Below, piece after piece: positions 49,001 to 62,580 of a stretch of 64,000 nucleotides of DNA; the first letter of the stretch is position 1, and the number at the start of each line of letters is the position of its first letter. The translations under genes and the position numbers were made by a program. The notes beneath the pieces were generated by a model that saw nothing but the letters and a program-made list of their open reading frames with translations, was not told the origin of the DNA and did no database searches. This stretch comes from Pyrrhoderma lamaoense (Eukaryota; Basidiomycota; Agaricomycetes; Hymenochaetales; Hymenochaetaceae). The stretch covers positions 1,302,001 to 1,366,000 of the forward strand of contig NBAZ01000005.1 of NCBI GenBank assembly GCA_002794735.1, written 5' to 3'.

Positions 49001-51907
49001 AGTAAAAACGCCGTGGATTGAGGAGATGAAAATAAATAGATGTGCAGTTAGGAACTTGGAGATTATTTATAGGAAATGAACAAGTAAACCATGAAAAAAA
49101 AAAGACCCAAGATGACGATAGGCGATGGCGAGGAGCGGAGTGAAAAAAAAAGAAAATTAACACAAGGAAAGAGAAGGAGGGAGAGCTGACAAACAGGTGG
49201 AGATGTGTACCACAAATTTCATCAGTTCGGTTCCGTCTCCGACTTATGCTGTACAATGAGTATGAAAAAAGATCGAAGTGATTAGAAGGGGAAACGGGGT
49301 AAGGCGAGGAAGAAAAAAACGGAAAAGAAGGGAAGACGGGCCTGGAGGCGAGAGAGACCGTGGCACAGAGCATATTTCAGAGAAAAGCATGGCTAGACAA
49401 GACAAAAAGGCGCAAGGCGAAAGAAGGAGGTAGGTGGAAGAGAAATTGTAGTAAGTAAGATTGCTGTGCATCGGTACTATACGTAACTCCAGCGACTGTA
49501 ACGTGTTTGGGGCTGGGTATAGGGTATGCGCAAAGAAGAAAATAAACACAATCATTAATAAACTTTAGGAGACTTCTTGACACTAGAATCATGTTTTGTT
49601 TTTAGAGAGCGTAGGAGTGTAGGAGCTGTATTATTGATGATATGATGTCGCTGAAATTGTGCTCGGCGTTGCAACGAGTAGTATTTTGCTTCTTAGAAGT
49701 TTTCCCGGGGGTCTGGGCTTACCATCAGTCAGCTACTCGCTCATTTATCCATGGACTATCTTGGCTTAGACTCAGACTTAGATGAAGAGATTTGAAATAT
49801 AGACAATAAAACGAGTTTATCGCACATACGCACATATGTCTATATCTATGTTGATCTCGATCTCGAACCTGCTCAAAGTACACTCCTCCTTCCGAGTCTG
49901 GTAAAAGCGAATTCTAATTTTGGATTTCTCTTCTTCTTTTCTTTTTCTCTCTTTAAGCTTCTTCTTCTTCCTTTCTTGACTTTTTTGGTTTCTTATTTGT
50001 GTATATTTGTTTATTCATGCTCATCTTCAAATTGCTCTCTCATTTTTGCATTAGTAAATAGATTTTTTAAAACTTTCTTTCGATTGCGTATTATAAATTT
50101 GACTCACGATGCTAACGTTTACTTTCTCTCCGGAATTAGGTGCGATTCACACCGGAGAGAATGAAGATACTGACAAGGACCGATTGATGCTTATGCCACA
50201 CAAATTTTCTCCTTCAACCTCAATTGCTGTTAGCAATGACGACTTACCCGACACCGATAGATCTACATATCGTGATATTGTGGTGTACTTCGTTGTGTAG
50301 TGTTATGTAGTTATCAATACAGATAGTGTAATAATACATGTTCCATATTCCGCATATACTACATATGTACGATGCCGTGGGCACAAACCGAAATCGGAAA
50401 GCTGGGCGATATATTTATCTTTCTCTTCAAATTCTTTTCAATCTTCGTACCTTTATATCTGGTCTAACTGAACAAACTAGTGGCATGTTATTTTTTATAT
50501 AAATAATTTCTTGCAAGGCTACAAATCTGACAATCCGTGCAAGAAATCGCGGTTATTGCCTCCGAGGACCTTGCTTAGTACCTAATAGTAATAGCCATAT
50601 GTTCTTCCCGAACTCCTTCTCCCCCTGTTTCATCTTCTTCGTCTCAAAAAAGTACACGCAAATCCACTTGTGTGATCTCTGATCTCTGACTAACAGAAAA
50701 AAAAACATCACGATCATGGATGCATATGGATACCACACGTACTTATTTAGTAACCAGGCTCCTATTAGCCTGAGGTACTGTGCTGCGCAGCGACTTTTCG
50801 CTAAAAATTGCATTGCTCTAGCACATGCTTCCTCAGTCTTTCAATTCAAATTAATCGCCCCTCCCCCTCTCTCTCTTCCCGTTATTTAAGAAACGTTTAA
50901 ATATTTTATCCATATAACCGAAGTGACAAAGATATCTGTTGTTCCTCACACTAAAGCTCGGGCGGCGGGCAAGAAGTTGGGGAAGATGGGCGCATCGTCG
51001 GACGGTATACCTATAGTGTTTTTTTCTACTCCTTTTTTTGTTTCTTTCCTTAACATGGATTATATGCACATGTTAATCCTCAATCAGATGTTCGGTATGT
51101 GGACTCCCCTTTTGAAGTGTTCGGTGTCGCGTTGTGATTCAGAACGTCGGACTAGAAGGAGGCTGGTGGGCTCCGAGTGATTATGAAACACCCTACAATG
51201 GCAGCAAGTAACAATTGAGTTTGAGCGTCCGTGATTGTTATGATTGTACATGTAGATGTTCTTGTCGACATCTTGACATTATCAATTGAAATATCTTCAC
51301 GCATGTTTCCGAGTTGTCTATTAATGATGAACCTCGGATTTTACCCTACATTATACAAATAGACACACTTATAGTTCCGAGTCTATCATCTAAAGAAAGA
51401 ACAAGAATGTTATGCACGGAGGAATGTTCTAACATCTCCGCATCTACCTTTCCGCGAGTCTCCCTGATCCCGTTATCTTATTATGTACATGCACATGTAT
51501 ACATGAATGTTCTTGTTCGGTTGTCTCGTTTATTCTTTACCACGATACATCTGTTTCGCAACCATCCTCTTTCGAGTCGACCAACTAGTACGGAATGATA
51601 GTGATTGATATTACAAGCGGTCATGTTCAGCCATCAACATGTTCGTCATGAGTGTTCTTGTACATGATTGTATCAGTAGCCTATTTGTATCCGCGAACCC
51701 GTCTCGGGACAGTCTAACCAGGTCATGATCATACGTGTGAATACTGTACAAGTTATGTGTGTACGTGAGATTGTATGCGCCATAGATCATAGTACCTGAG
51801 GTCATAGATGTGCGTGGTCTGTTCATTTTGGACATGTATGCATATACGTATAGATGCCTATGACACGCTTGGATACACAACCGAGGTATGAACTCAGAAC
51901 AAGAGGC

Positions 51908-51934
51908 TCGAGAATCAAGACTCTCGATTCTCGA
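51908..51934. repeat. 9-bp perfect inverted repeat
   Basis: Arms TCGAGAATC and GATTCTCGA with a 9-nt spacer. Could form a hairpin. No adjoining gene supports a terminator or operator role. Confidence 0.5.
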
Positions 51935-54900
51935 CACTCCGAAACTCGAAAGTTGGGAAATCGCCAAGAAAAAGAAAATAGGATTTCTTGGAAGAAAGGT
52001 GTCACGGTTAGGGGTGAATCGAAGTCTACGAAGCAAGATGACGCGCGTGTGCGCGACCGACGAAGAAGAAAGCATGCATTAGCGCGCGAACACATTCCCG
52101 AGAGCTTGATGGACCATTTTCTTTGTGTAGACCGTCATGTTATTGACACATCGTTCTGTACAGCAAACGTTCCATAGATTTTCAGTAGAGTAGATCTGGT
52201 AGATACTAGACGCAACATATCCAAGCGTCCCTAACCTTTTCCCCGAGGCTTTTTTAGACTTTTCTTACTCCGATGTCGCAGTGCAACAGTGATCGCGTGG
52301 ATCTCGAGACGACCACTTTTTAGGCCTTCTACCCTTTTTCTCTTCATCTGCTAGTTTAATAACTTTGATGGGTCACATCTAGCGCATACAATAGACACCG
52401 TCAGTTTTTTTTTTCTGTCTCACCCCCAGAGTAAACCAGCAGCGAAGTAGACGAGTCGAACTCTTTCATCCGTCAAAGTCGTCTAGGCACTAAGTACACA
52501 ATCGTCGTTGCTATACATGTTATACCCGATATCATATCCGTTGACCCGAAGTGCCTTGTGTATCCGGTTAAAACACGATATTCAATTATCTAAGTAGATT
52601 GATGATTTTTCCCCATACAAGCGATTCTACACGGGTCAATCAAGGATATCTGTTATCTTAAGGGTCGCAAAATGGGGTAACGGGTTTCAAAAATGAGAAC
52701 AGAGGGGGTCGCGTTGTTCAAGTCAAGAGTAATGAGCCTTAGATCTGTGTTCGGACATATCTAATGTATCTTAGTGTAACGAAGGGAAGGTCTAGGTCTA
52801 ATGAACATGAAAGAATAGAAAGAATGATGTAGGAAGGTACATATATTCGTTAGTAATTTTTTGTAGATATCAAGCTAGGAAGCTAGTCTAAGGGTGCATA
52901 CATTTAGGTAATTGGTGGGCGTTTGTGAATATAGTGACCCCATCTTTGAATTGATGATTACCACCTCGCCCCTCACCCTCAATATTAAACTAAAATTTTA
53001 AGAATTGAATTTACGAATAGTTTATAAGGAAAGTTGACAGATGGCTTCGGCATATTGCTTAAGCCAAGGACGGAACCAAACAAACGACAAATATAAACAA
53101 AGAACAAGCAAAGAGCAAGCAAACAAGTGACGATTGGTGGGATCACGACAATAAGTTATGAAAACTAAAGGCTACATGTAACATCCATGAGGGAACGGTA
53201 TCTGATAATCTCGTAATACTTCCCGTCTCCCACTTCTTCCTTTTTCAATGATGGTCCAAACACTCAAAGAGGTGGCGGGGCTGACGAGTGTGAGTCTAAG
53301 AGCTTTGATTTAGCACTTTATTCATCGGGACTTTCGGGCCTTATACATACATGTTTACGATTCATATAGATGAAGAAAAGAAAGTTACGCTAATTTTTCT
53401 TTTAATTCATTTCAATTTTTCAGCAGAGGAAAGGAGTCGCGGCACCCAAAGGAAGAAGGACAATGAAATTTTTATATAAAAGAAATGTGTATTACACATG
53501 TTAAGCGTCTTGTCTTCTCTTACTAATCCTGCCTCGTTAAATTGACAATGAACAAAAGAGAAGAACCACGGGACGACGGAGAGGACGGAGCGCTCCCTCC
53601 TCTCTCCTGCCGCTTCTCCCGTGAGCTGGAACCAATTTTCTCTGGTTTATATCGCCCGTAATAGCCTTCAAATATACATCTGCGCGCACGTTCTCTGGAA
53701 ATACATGAACTTTCGTCATTTGGACCCGGCTTGTAGCTCTAATTAGAAGAATAAATATCACGGCTTCCAACGTACACTGGACAAGATAAGATAAATGTCC
53801 GAGACCTATGACTCACACTTGAGCGAGGGAGGAGGCGGTGGAACGTCGGTCGATTTGCTTCTTCAGGTTTAATTATAATGAACTCGTGAGTACAACAACA
53901 CTTCGATGGTCTTTCACTTCGTCGCGGAGTTTTTAGTCATTCCATAACCATCTCTCGTATCCCTTTTCTTTCCTCTCTTTCTCAGGTACGGAGAAAGAGA
54001 AAACACGGGGTAGACATTAGTATGCCAGCACACCCGTTAAGATTATCAAGCATCATTTGCAAGCAGCCCTTACTGCTTATAAACAATATACTTCCAATGA
54101 GCTTACTGGACATAAAAACAGAATCTCTGCTATTTATATCCCGAGGAGTTGTTTTAAGAACAGCGATAAAAGGGAAGAAGAGAGGTCCGAAAACTCCTTC
54201 TGGACAATCACGAGGAATGGAGGGAAGAACATTGAAAGAAGCATTATGTATAGAGATTCGAGAGTGTTTTATAAAGGTGGATTCTTCTTAGACTATCGGG
54301 TTTCCGTCCTAATTATCCGAGTCGGTGATTACTTTCCTGGGTCTTCGTCCATTTGGGTCCAGAACGAATCGGGCATTGGAGATACTCGTAGTTAATGAAG
54401 ATGATGGAGTTGAGAACTCCTATGAGGCAATGCTCGATGATACATTGATACTATCTACTAAAGTATATCGGAACAGGTTGGAAGCCACAGCTATACAATG
54501 CTCGCACGTCCTTAGCGCGCATGTGAGAAGTGTGGGGTATGGAGTTCCTGCCTGTCAACACACACAAGTCACAAGTACATGTACATACCTTCCACTGTGC
54601 TAACGAACTCTTTTGGAGAAAGGATCCGGAGTTTGCGGGGAGCTTGTGCCGTTCTCTAGTATATTGTCGTTAATTACAGTATTCCTTCCGACAGTAATTC
54701 CCCGAGACAGAGTACTATCACCACTCCGAGAAACCTCTCATTCTCCTCATTCTCACTGCACAGGGGATTAATGCACTTATTGTCTTCTGACGTAGCGGGA
54801 GAATGTCGGCCCAGAGAAGAACAAGGTCCAACGCGTCGGAAACTATCCTTGGCCTCCATTCAAGGTGCCAGACCCTAGCGGCCCAAGTTCAAAACCGAGC

Positions 54901-57103
54901 TCAATCCTCGACTTAATTCAGAATCAGATTGAGACGTAGGGAACCTCCTTCAGGTCAATCAGCAATTGCCATCCGTAGACATCACTACCGCGAGCAACAG
55001 AAGAAAGAGAAGAGAAGTTTAGACAAGAAAAGATCTGTATCAATCCGCTAGAGTTCGAAAACCGAGTCGGTATTTATAACTATACTCATCCACGTTCCGT
55101 TTGGATACTTAATGTGGACCCGAAAGAGAGTGGTCGTTGTTCGTTGGTTCTTCGGTAGGTACACCAACGCAGTAGGTTTCACGCCAATCATCTCTCTCCC
55201 GGAGACCTAGAGCCTTTTCCCCCTCCATCCCAACATTAGGGTGGATGAGAGGGACCCCGAAAAGTACTAAAGAGACCGTTACGCAAATGGTACTATGCCG
55301 ATGGCCACTGAACTGCTGAGATGATTGATTTCAAGCCAATCTATATTTTTAGCTAACAACTGAACCTGAGTAACGCTGATACATCACCATTCTTTTCCGA
55401 CTCTGTCACAGATTAAGCCCCTTAACCTGGGGAAAACCCGGGTAGGCGCTCAATGGGAAAAATAAAAATAAATAAAAACACTTGATGTGGTAGGCTATTG
55501 AGACTTTGGGTGGACTGTGATCCGTCGCTGTAAGAATCAAGATGTTCGGCATGAAGGTGGGCGATGCCACGTTGTTTGGATGCTTGGTTCAATGTAAGTC
55601 GCGTGGTCCACGGCGTCTGATCTCAGCGTATCTGCATGCAGTATCTCATCTCCACCCCTCTTAAGCTTCCTCTCTCCCTTGTACGTCTCCTTTTCAGCTG
55701 TAATTCAATCAAAGAGAAGCACGTTCGAAAGATAGAAGTGAATAACGCTCTTAGCGTGGCGCCGTGCACCCTATAGCCAATATCAGTGGTCTGTATAAAT
55801 CCCCGGCAAGATCCCCTGTGTACATGTTATCGCCCGCAGGGACCGGACTCGCGAGAGGGGAGAAGTAGATCATGCAAATAGATAACCAGAACGGAATATC
55901 AAATGAGGTAGTACCTTCTAGATCTGACGCGCTCTGGGCCAAGTCAGCCAGATTCCCGTTCTTCTTCTCAATGAGGGAAGATAAACATTCCCCTTATAGC
56001 AATAACTACATGAATGTCCAAGCCATCCGTCCATACGCATGCGCTTCCTCCTATACCACTGTAGTAACGCGCCTATTGATTTTCCGTTGAACTCTGTTTT
56101 TCTTTCTGTAAACCTTTTTTCCCCTTTTTGCCGTACAAATAGATCAAATTATGGATCACTGCGCAGTGCGCACACTTAGCGAGATTTCCTGATGACTATC
56201 GCTTTTTCATGTCTCCCAACTCTAATCTCTCAGCGAAATGAAGGAAGAGGATTATGTTGGATTATTTAGTTCCCGATCGGACTCCGCGATAAATCCATGG
56301 ATCAAAGCCACACTGTAAGCTACTTGTCTGCAATCTCAATTGGATAGATCTTTAATAGAATCTCTAGAAAGCTATACTACTGGTCTAGCCACTGATTACA
56401 GTCGACACCACTATCAGCACGGATATGCGGGCGCCTGTTTCTGTGCACAAAAACGGTGCAGAGAATAACATATCAAAGTGACGGATGTAGTATAACCTGG
56501 TGCAACATGGTCGGAGCCAAAGCTCATATATCACTCGTCGACATTAACACCACAGAAAACGAGCCTTGACAAGCTCGCATTGGTCGATGAGAGGGTATAT
56601 GATGTTCCATTCATAACCTAGTGACCATAAACCATTATATGCGTACTTACTGCAACCACTGAAAGTCCGAGGAATTGAAAACTGCTGATTCAATTCAATC
56701 AAAATTGTTTTGAGTTTAGAGCGCATTCTTGCGAGTCCAGCAGAAGATAAATTAAAACTGTAGTTAGCATAAAACTTAGTGAAGTGGCTTACATCGTCAT
56801 TATTGTTTATGAAATGAAGATCGAGTAACCCGCGGAGGCCCTGCTCTATGGTGATGTACCTTATGCACATGCTGAGTTACCAGTTAGCCCTGATTTATGA
56901 TAGCAAAAAGTATTCTGTCTCAAGTATCCCTTGAAACCTGAAACGCATTGATGTCGGACATTTCATTACATTACACACCAACTTTCAGGAGCGTACGAAT
57001 ATAAATCAGTATTAGTAAAGAAAAAAATCGAATTGGCCCTTCGGAACAATCATGTGAAAGATTCCAGTACGGATGCTTTAACAATATGAAGGGAAAAAAA
57101 GAA

Positions 57104-57212
57104 TGACAAGAGTGGGATTTGAACCCACGCCAGCTGACGCTGATGAGAAACCCCTTAATTAGGGCAAGCTTTCGCTTGAGTCACACACCTTAGACCACTC
57201 GGTCATCTTGCC
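57104..57212 (-). tRNA. tRNA-Leu (CAA), intron-containing
   Basis: On the minus strand the acceptor stem GGCAAGA (57212-57206) pairs with TCTTGTC (57111-57105), leaving A as discriminator. The D-arm ACCGAGTGGTCTAAGGT and the T-arm GTGGG-TTCAAAT-CCCAC are clear. The anticodon loop CTCAAG gives CAA for leucine. An insertion of about 28 nt follows position 37, as in other fungal tRNA-Leu(CAA) genes, and contains GCTTG, complementary to the anticodon region. A long variable arm fits leucine. One base pair of the anticodon stem appears weak, so the intron end is approximate. Confidence 0.85.
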
Positions 57213-57368
57213 ATGTAATCGGAGCACAAAACCATAGTTCTGTAGGTCAAAATAATGTCTACTAATTACTAAGGTATGTTAAAACAAACTCAAACTATAA
57301 TTACAGTAACAATTACATTTCACATGTCATTCACAGTTTTATACTTCTGACTACCATGCACATATACT

Positions 57369-58666
57369 TCAAGCTGTCTCGAATGGGCGAGCAATGAGCT
57401 TCACACCGCTGACTTTATTTTGTCTCAAGCGGTCCAGACCATCCGGAATTCCGTTCAAACCATTCGGAAGTATCTCAATGGGGTTGGGCTGAAGATAGGC
57501 AGATTGTCAGCTTTCGAATGTAAGTAACTTCGCTGCCATCATTCCTACCTTAATACTGCCGCTTTCAAGAAGAGAAGTTAAGTTTGCATATAGATCTTCT
57601 CCAAGCGCTCTGTTATTCTCAGGATGGAAGTTTCCAAAAACGTTGATTATTTTCCGTGTCTCGCCCTTTGCCTTGTCGTCTACTTGTGGCGGTAATGTAA
57701 GCACCAAACTGCCTCCAGGAGCAAGGACACTCCATGCCTGTGACTGTGTATCTTTGAGAGAAATAGCATCGTAGACCAAACCTGTCGTATCTTTCCCTAG
57801 TGCCTTGCGAATTTCTGCTGCGACATCGGAAGCAGATCGATCAACAACGTGTGTTGCTCCTAAAGACTTGAGCAGATCAGTGTTGTGGGGGGAAGCAGTT
57901 GCGACAATCGGCGAGAAACCGGAAAGCTTGGCTAGTTGGATGACTATTTCGATGCAAAAATTAATCGTCCTCTACTGAGACGAGACAGATAGTGCATCAT
58001 ACTTACTATATTGTCCTACGGAAGATGATCCACCGAAAATGACAATCGACTCGTTTTTATAAGCATTTTTCCCAGCTTCAGTCCATGGGGCTGAGTAAAT
58101 TTTCGCGCCTTCTGGTCTATTTGAGTTCTGGTATAAACCAACAACAGCGGTAGCCAGGCCCAACGGAATGCTGGCTGCATCATCGGTCGGAACATTTGAT
58201 GGTATCTGGCAAGAATACTTTATAAGCTTCTGCCTGGTATATATACTTGTTATTGATGGCACTACCTTCGCGACTATCCCAGCAGGAGCTACAGTATACT
58301 GTTGGAACGTTGCTGCTTCATCGTTGAAAAAGCCTTGGTGTAAACTGGAAGATTAGAGTTGCGATTAAGTAAACATATATATGGATGCATTTTTCAAATA
58401 AGCAGTGCGTACACCCTGTCACCTTTCGTGAATCCTTTTACTCCTTCACCAACTTCTTCGACAACTCCACCTGAATCTGTACCGAGTATAGCGGGATATT
58501 TCTCAATAAAATATGCGTAGTCGTGTATTTTCCAATCGACAGGATTTAGTGCTGTGGCAAGGACTTTAATCACTAATTCTCCTGGCTTGGCCTTAGGTAT
58601 GTCCTTAAGTCCTACTTTCCAATCACCTTTCGGTTCTTGGAGGAAGAGAGCCTTCTGTTGAGCCAT
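57369..58666 (-). CDS. Medium-chain dehydrogenase/reductase (enoyl-reductase-like)
   Basis: Five exons (58666-58413, 58344-58266, 58205-58007, 57943-57549, 57488-57369) give 348 residues without frame breaks. The N-terminal GroES-like domain contains VLATALNPVDWKIHDY, AILGTDSGGVVEEVGEG and FTKGDRV. The cofactor domain has IVIFGGSSSVGQY followed by IQLAKLSG and LKSLGATHVVDRSA, a Rossmann-type NAD(P)H site. The usual zinc-binding cysteines of alcohol dehydrogenases are absent, so it belongs with the zinc-free quinone/enoyl reductase side of the superfamily. This type is abundant in mushrooms and its substrate is unknown. The C-terminus RLRQNKVSGVKLIARPFET is typical. It is divergent from the short-chain dehydrogenase 2.7 kb away, but no cluster is evident. 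Confidence 0.87.
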
Positions 58667-61377
58667 GATGATTGAAATATGTGTAGAAGATGTAAATGCT
58701 TCGAATTGTTTCTCAAGCCCATCGTATCACAGAACATTTATATCGCATCCTTCAGGACGATTCATAATCGTACTATCGTTCATATTCGGCAGTATGACGC
58801 CTCGTTGCGATGTCTGTCAGAATAGCTTCCCGCTGAATAATGTGGTCTCATGTAGGCCTCCATGTCCGAGTCGGCTAGATTGAAAGAGCATCGATGACGT
58901 CAAAATTTCCCATAGAGGGAGGGAAAGAAAGTTGTTATTGAGTTATCAATCTTGAACTGCCTTTTTAGGCGCGCTTTTTACAAATGATTATCTAGACGCC
59001 AATCTGATGTGGTAACAAGAGTATTGTCCATCATCGTTATGTATACCTTGGATTTGGACTTCATTGTACTATCTTCTGAATTCCTCTACTTAGATGAGGA
59101 GACATCATTAAATTTCCACTCAGCATTGACAATACGTAACAATCAAATTACATGCGAATGTCCCCTCTCCCAAGTGCATTCAATGTGATAGCAAACTTCT
59201 CAAAATAGTAATTCTATCAATAATCTCTAATTCAACATAAACTTACGTCCCTTCTTTTAGCTGGATATAATCGAAAATGTGTCTTCGCGTGAACTTAACA
59301 ACACTAAAGTTTTATGAAAGGAGACCTATGCATATTGAAGACAAGTAATTGATTCACCAGAAACCCGTGGGTAACTACTGTCTTGATGTCCCCGACAAAA
59401 CATTCAAAATGTGTACATTAGTAGCAATACGAAGTGATATGATCTTATACTCGGGGAGGGATTGGCACATCCCAATCCTTTGATAGACCTTTCCGATCTC
59501 ACTCCCTTTTCACTAGACAAACATAGGATTAACACCTCAAGAAACGGGGAATCCCTATGGTGTAAACATGTTCTTAACAACCTGAGGAATGTAAAGGATT
59601 CCGTTAAAAAGGGAAAAGACTATACACTCTTGATACAATGAATACCTTTGAGGCCGACGGTAGTATCTTTAGAGAGCACCCTCAATATAGTCAAATAACG
59701 CCGCAGTGTGAGTATAAGATTTACTACTCTATTTATTGTATTTTAAACACCTATTTATATGCTATCTATCAATCTCCCAAAAACGTATAATACTAGCGTC
59801 ATGGGAGTCCAGGATGTCGTAAATATACAAAATGAGGACTAATCTGATACCGGCCTTCAAACATAGTCTCACTCCTAGCTTGTTCATGCTAAATAGTTAC
59901 ATCTTTCCCTTCTTAGTCACCAATACCCTTCTACCTCATGGAGAACATGAAGAAAACGGCAATACTTCTGGTATGTGATTAAGCAATTGTAATTATGTCT
60001 TCTAGCACACATTCATTCGTTTGCGAAGCAGGATTATAAGAGAAGGATGGCTTCAATGGGCTGATGTTCGGTGATAATTTCAGAGGCAGGTTAGCCAGGT
60101 ATGGATATACGAACCTATTAAAAATACCGTAGACACGAAAGCCCTCGCGAAGGAAGAAGGCATCGGAAAAAAAGAAAGTAGTTCTCGGATTATTTGCTTT
60201 TGTCTGTATCATGGAAGAGTTGCGATTGAGATAGCGCTCAATGGGGCCCGTGAATTTTCATGACCGTTTTGATCGCAGTGGCTGCGCTCTTAGTCAGGGT
60301 AGAGATACGGAGGAAAATACATGTATGTGCTTTCCCTTGAACCAATCGGAAAAAATCGGGAGAACAACTTAGGACTTGTGGAAACTTATAGAACAGGTAC
60401 TCGCTGAAGGAGTATTGCAGATGCGTACGTTCTGTTTTAAACTGTGTTATTATAGCCTTGGACTCATTTGGATGATGTATTTCATCTGGAACACTAGAAA
60501 TTGAGCATCTGCTGAAACTATCAATATGTTCAGGTGAAGATGTTACAACTGGTTATATGTGGCTTTACGATGTATTAAGCGAATCTTTTCAGAACAAACA
60601 AAAGTACATTGAACTAGTTCTTCCTGCACACTTGTTGGTTATAGAAGGCATTTTTCTACCTAGACCCGAGCTGCAGAACTGCTTGTAGTATGGGAAAAGA
60701 CCATTATGTTGTTACCTACGGGTTAGTTTAGAATTAAAGTCTGACACCGGATGACATAAGTCAGTTTTGCAATTTAAAATATGTTTGGATAAGATTATCT
60801 CTAACTGAGGAATAGAAAGAGAAAATGTAATCAATCTGATTTACTCACAATAAACTCGCACAATACATCATTTCTGGAGAATTATTTTCTCGTTTATCTG
60901 ATAACCTTATTGACAAGTCATGTAAGCTCGACTATCTCCTCTATCTGTCATCATATAATAATCAGTACCTATTTCTGTAGGAGTGCCAATATTTTTTTGT
61001 ATAGTAACCATACAGTTTTACCGAAAATATATGTATGCACATTATTAGCGCTAGTGATCTTTTTAATTGCTTACGCTAGCCATGTAACATCCCAGACTGA
61101 TACTTGAATAGCGTCTTTTTATTACTCTTACCTAGGATTACACAAGAACAAGAGTTCTCTAGAATTTTGTTAGTTTACTGTCCATGTGTTTTGTCATGAG
61201 TTTGCTTACTCATGCTGATGACAGACAAATTCCGGGTTCTTATCGTAAGGAGAATATGCGTTGATGTCACATCGCGTAATGTAGCTGTCAAAATTCCAGG
61301 CGTATAACACATAACGTTGATATAAAGGAACAGGTTCAATTGTGAGCATCTATCCCCTCTCAGATATCGTTTCTTTC
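58667..61377. other. 2.7-kb divergent intergenic region
   Basis: AT-rich, with no frame showing motifs; the minus-strand frame at 59979-60212 is not convincing. It holds the promoters of the medium-chain reductase (-) and the short-chain dehydrogenase (+). Confidence 0.45.
61321..61326 (+). promoter_or_regulatory. TATA box of short-chain dehydrogenase
   Basis: TATAAA 57 bp before the start codon, followed by a CT-rich stretch (ATCCCCTCTC, TTTCTTTC), the usual fungal core-promoter arrangement. Confidence 0.5.
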
Positions 61378-62580
61378 ATGGCACCGTTTGACCCCATCGC
61401 AGATCTTCCCGACCTCACAGGCCGCGTAGCTCTCGTCACTGGAGCAACGTAAGTGCTCAATATCAAGTATTTATAATGATCTTATAATAATCCGAAACAA
61501 TGTTTACAGATCTGGTCTAGGTTATGCTACTGCCCTCTGGCTACTTCGTAAAGGTGCAAAGGTGTACCTTGCAGCTCGCAACGAGAGTAAAGCTGTCGCG
61601 ACGATAGGAAAACTAGAACGCGAAGGTCTTGGCCCTGGGAATGGGCAACCTATATTTCACAAGCTTGATCTTGCAAGTCCGGAGAGTGCAAAAGAGTCCG
61701 GAGAAGCATTCTTGAAAAGGGAAGATCGGTTAGATATCCTGAGTATGTTACAAACATATGTATTGATACCGTTAGTACTGACTTCTCCTAATCATAGTTA
61801 ATAATGCTGCATTGTAGGATGAATTCTCCTTGTTTACCCAATGTTATTCTTATTCTTATTCTATCTAGGCTTTCTAAACCCTTTGAGATGGGACCCCATG
61901 GAATCCAAGACATTGTTATTGTTAAGTAAGAAGTCTCAAGGATTATCACCTAAACACAGCTGACGTCTCTCAGCCATATATCTCCTTTCCTATTTACTCA
62001 CACTATCCTCCCAGTCATGAAGAAGACCGCATTACTTCCTGATTCTGATGTTCGGATTGTCACACTGTCGTCCTATGGACATAACTTCGCAAAGAACATA
62101 AAGTTCAAAGAGAAAGAAGATTTCAACGGACCAGATCGTATCAATAGCAAACAAGCAGACTTGAGACGATATGGATTGACTAAATTGATGAACATCTTGT
62201 GGACGGTTGAGCTATCAAGAAGATTGAAAGCATCAGTCGAAGATGGTGGATCGCGCATTATCTGCATATCAGTACACCCGGGTCTTGTAGCTACTGAGGG
62301 CATGATGAATTGGTCTGAATCGTTCATTTGGCCGCTGAACTATTTGATACGGGCCATCGCGCTACTGACGTCGTATACTCCGGAAAAGGCTTCAGGTACG
62401 ATATTATTTGCGGCCGCTGCACCAATCGTCAGAGCAGAAAGAGAGAAGTATGACGCTACCTACCTTGAGCCGATAGGAAAAATCGGGAAGACGAGTAAGG
62501 AGGCTCAAGATGAAACATTGCAAGCAGACTTATGGAAATTAACCGAACAAGTTCTTTCCGATGAGGGTCTATTGACCTGA
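61378..62580 (+). CDS. Short-chain dehydrogenase/reductase
   Basis: Exons 61378-61448, 61510-61742, 61798-61813, 61869-61925 and 61974-62580 give 327 residues without frame breaks. Motifs: cofactor-binding TGATSGLGYA, the INNAAL strand, catalytic Ser in VRIVTLSSYGH, and catalytic YGLTK. The MKKTALLPDSDVRIV segment and the C-terminal HPGLVATEG resemble the retinol-dehydrogenase-like/WW-oxidoreductase-like fungal subgroup. It uses NAD(P)(H) to oxidise or reduce a hydroxyl/keto group on an unknown, probably lipophilic substrate. One coding exon is only 16 nt. Hydrophobic residues SFIWPLNYLIRAIALLT near the C-terminus may contact membranes. Confidence 0.9.

Larger units (their letters stand above)
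40605..57103. other. 16.5-kb region without convincing genes
   Basis: The longest gene-free stretch in the window, lying upstream of the Ecl1-like gene. The plus strand is purine-rich at 40680-41400 and switches to pyrimidine-rich at about 41450-42780. A second purine block (48940-49560) precedes a pyrimidine block (49900-50060). Microsatellites and minisatellites concentrate at 42.5-46.1 kb. Open frames such as 50923-51180, 54022-54291 and 51611-52075 show no family motif. No tRNA, rRNA, transposase or reverse-transcriptase signature was recognised. It may contain long 5' UTR, promoter or non-coding transcripts. Confidence 0.45.

Noticed and set aside
54022..54395. Two overlapping plus-strand frames with Lys-rich segments
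   Set aside because: They overlap in different frames in a gene-poor tract, with no motif.
7002..62580. Possible secondary-metabolite cluster from the methyltransferase, dehydratase, medium-chain reductase and short-chain dehydrogenase
   Set aside because: The enzymes are tens of kilobases apart, separated by housekeeping genes, and there is no backbone synthase.
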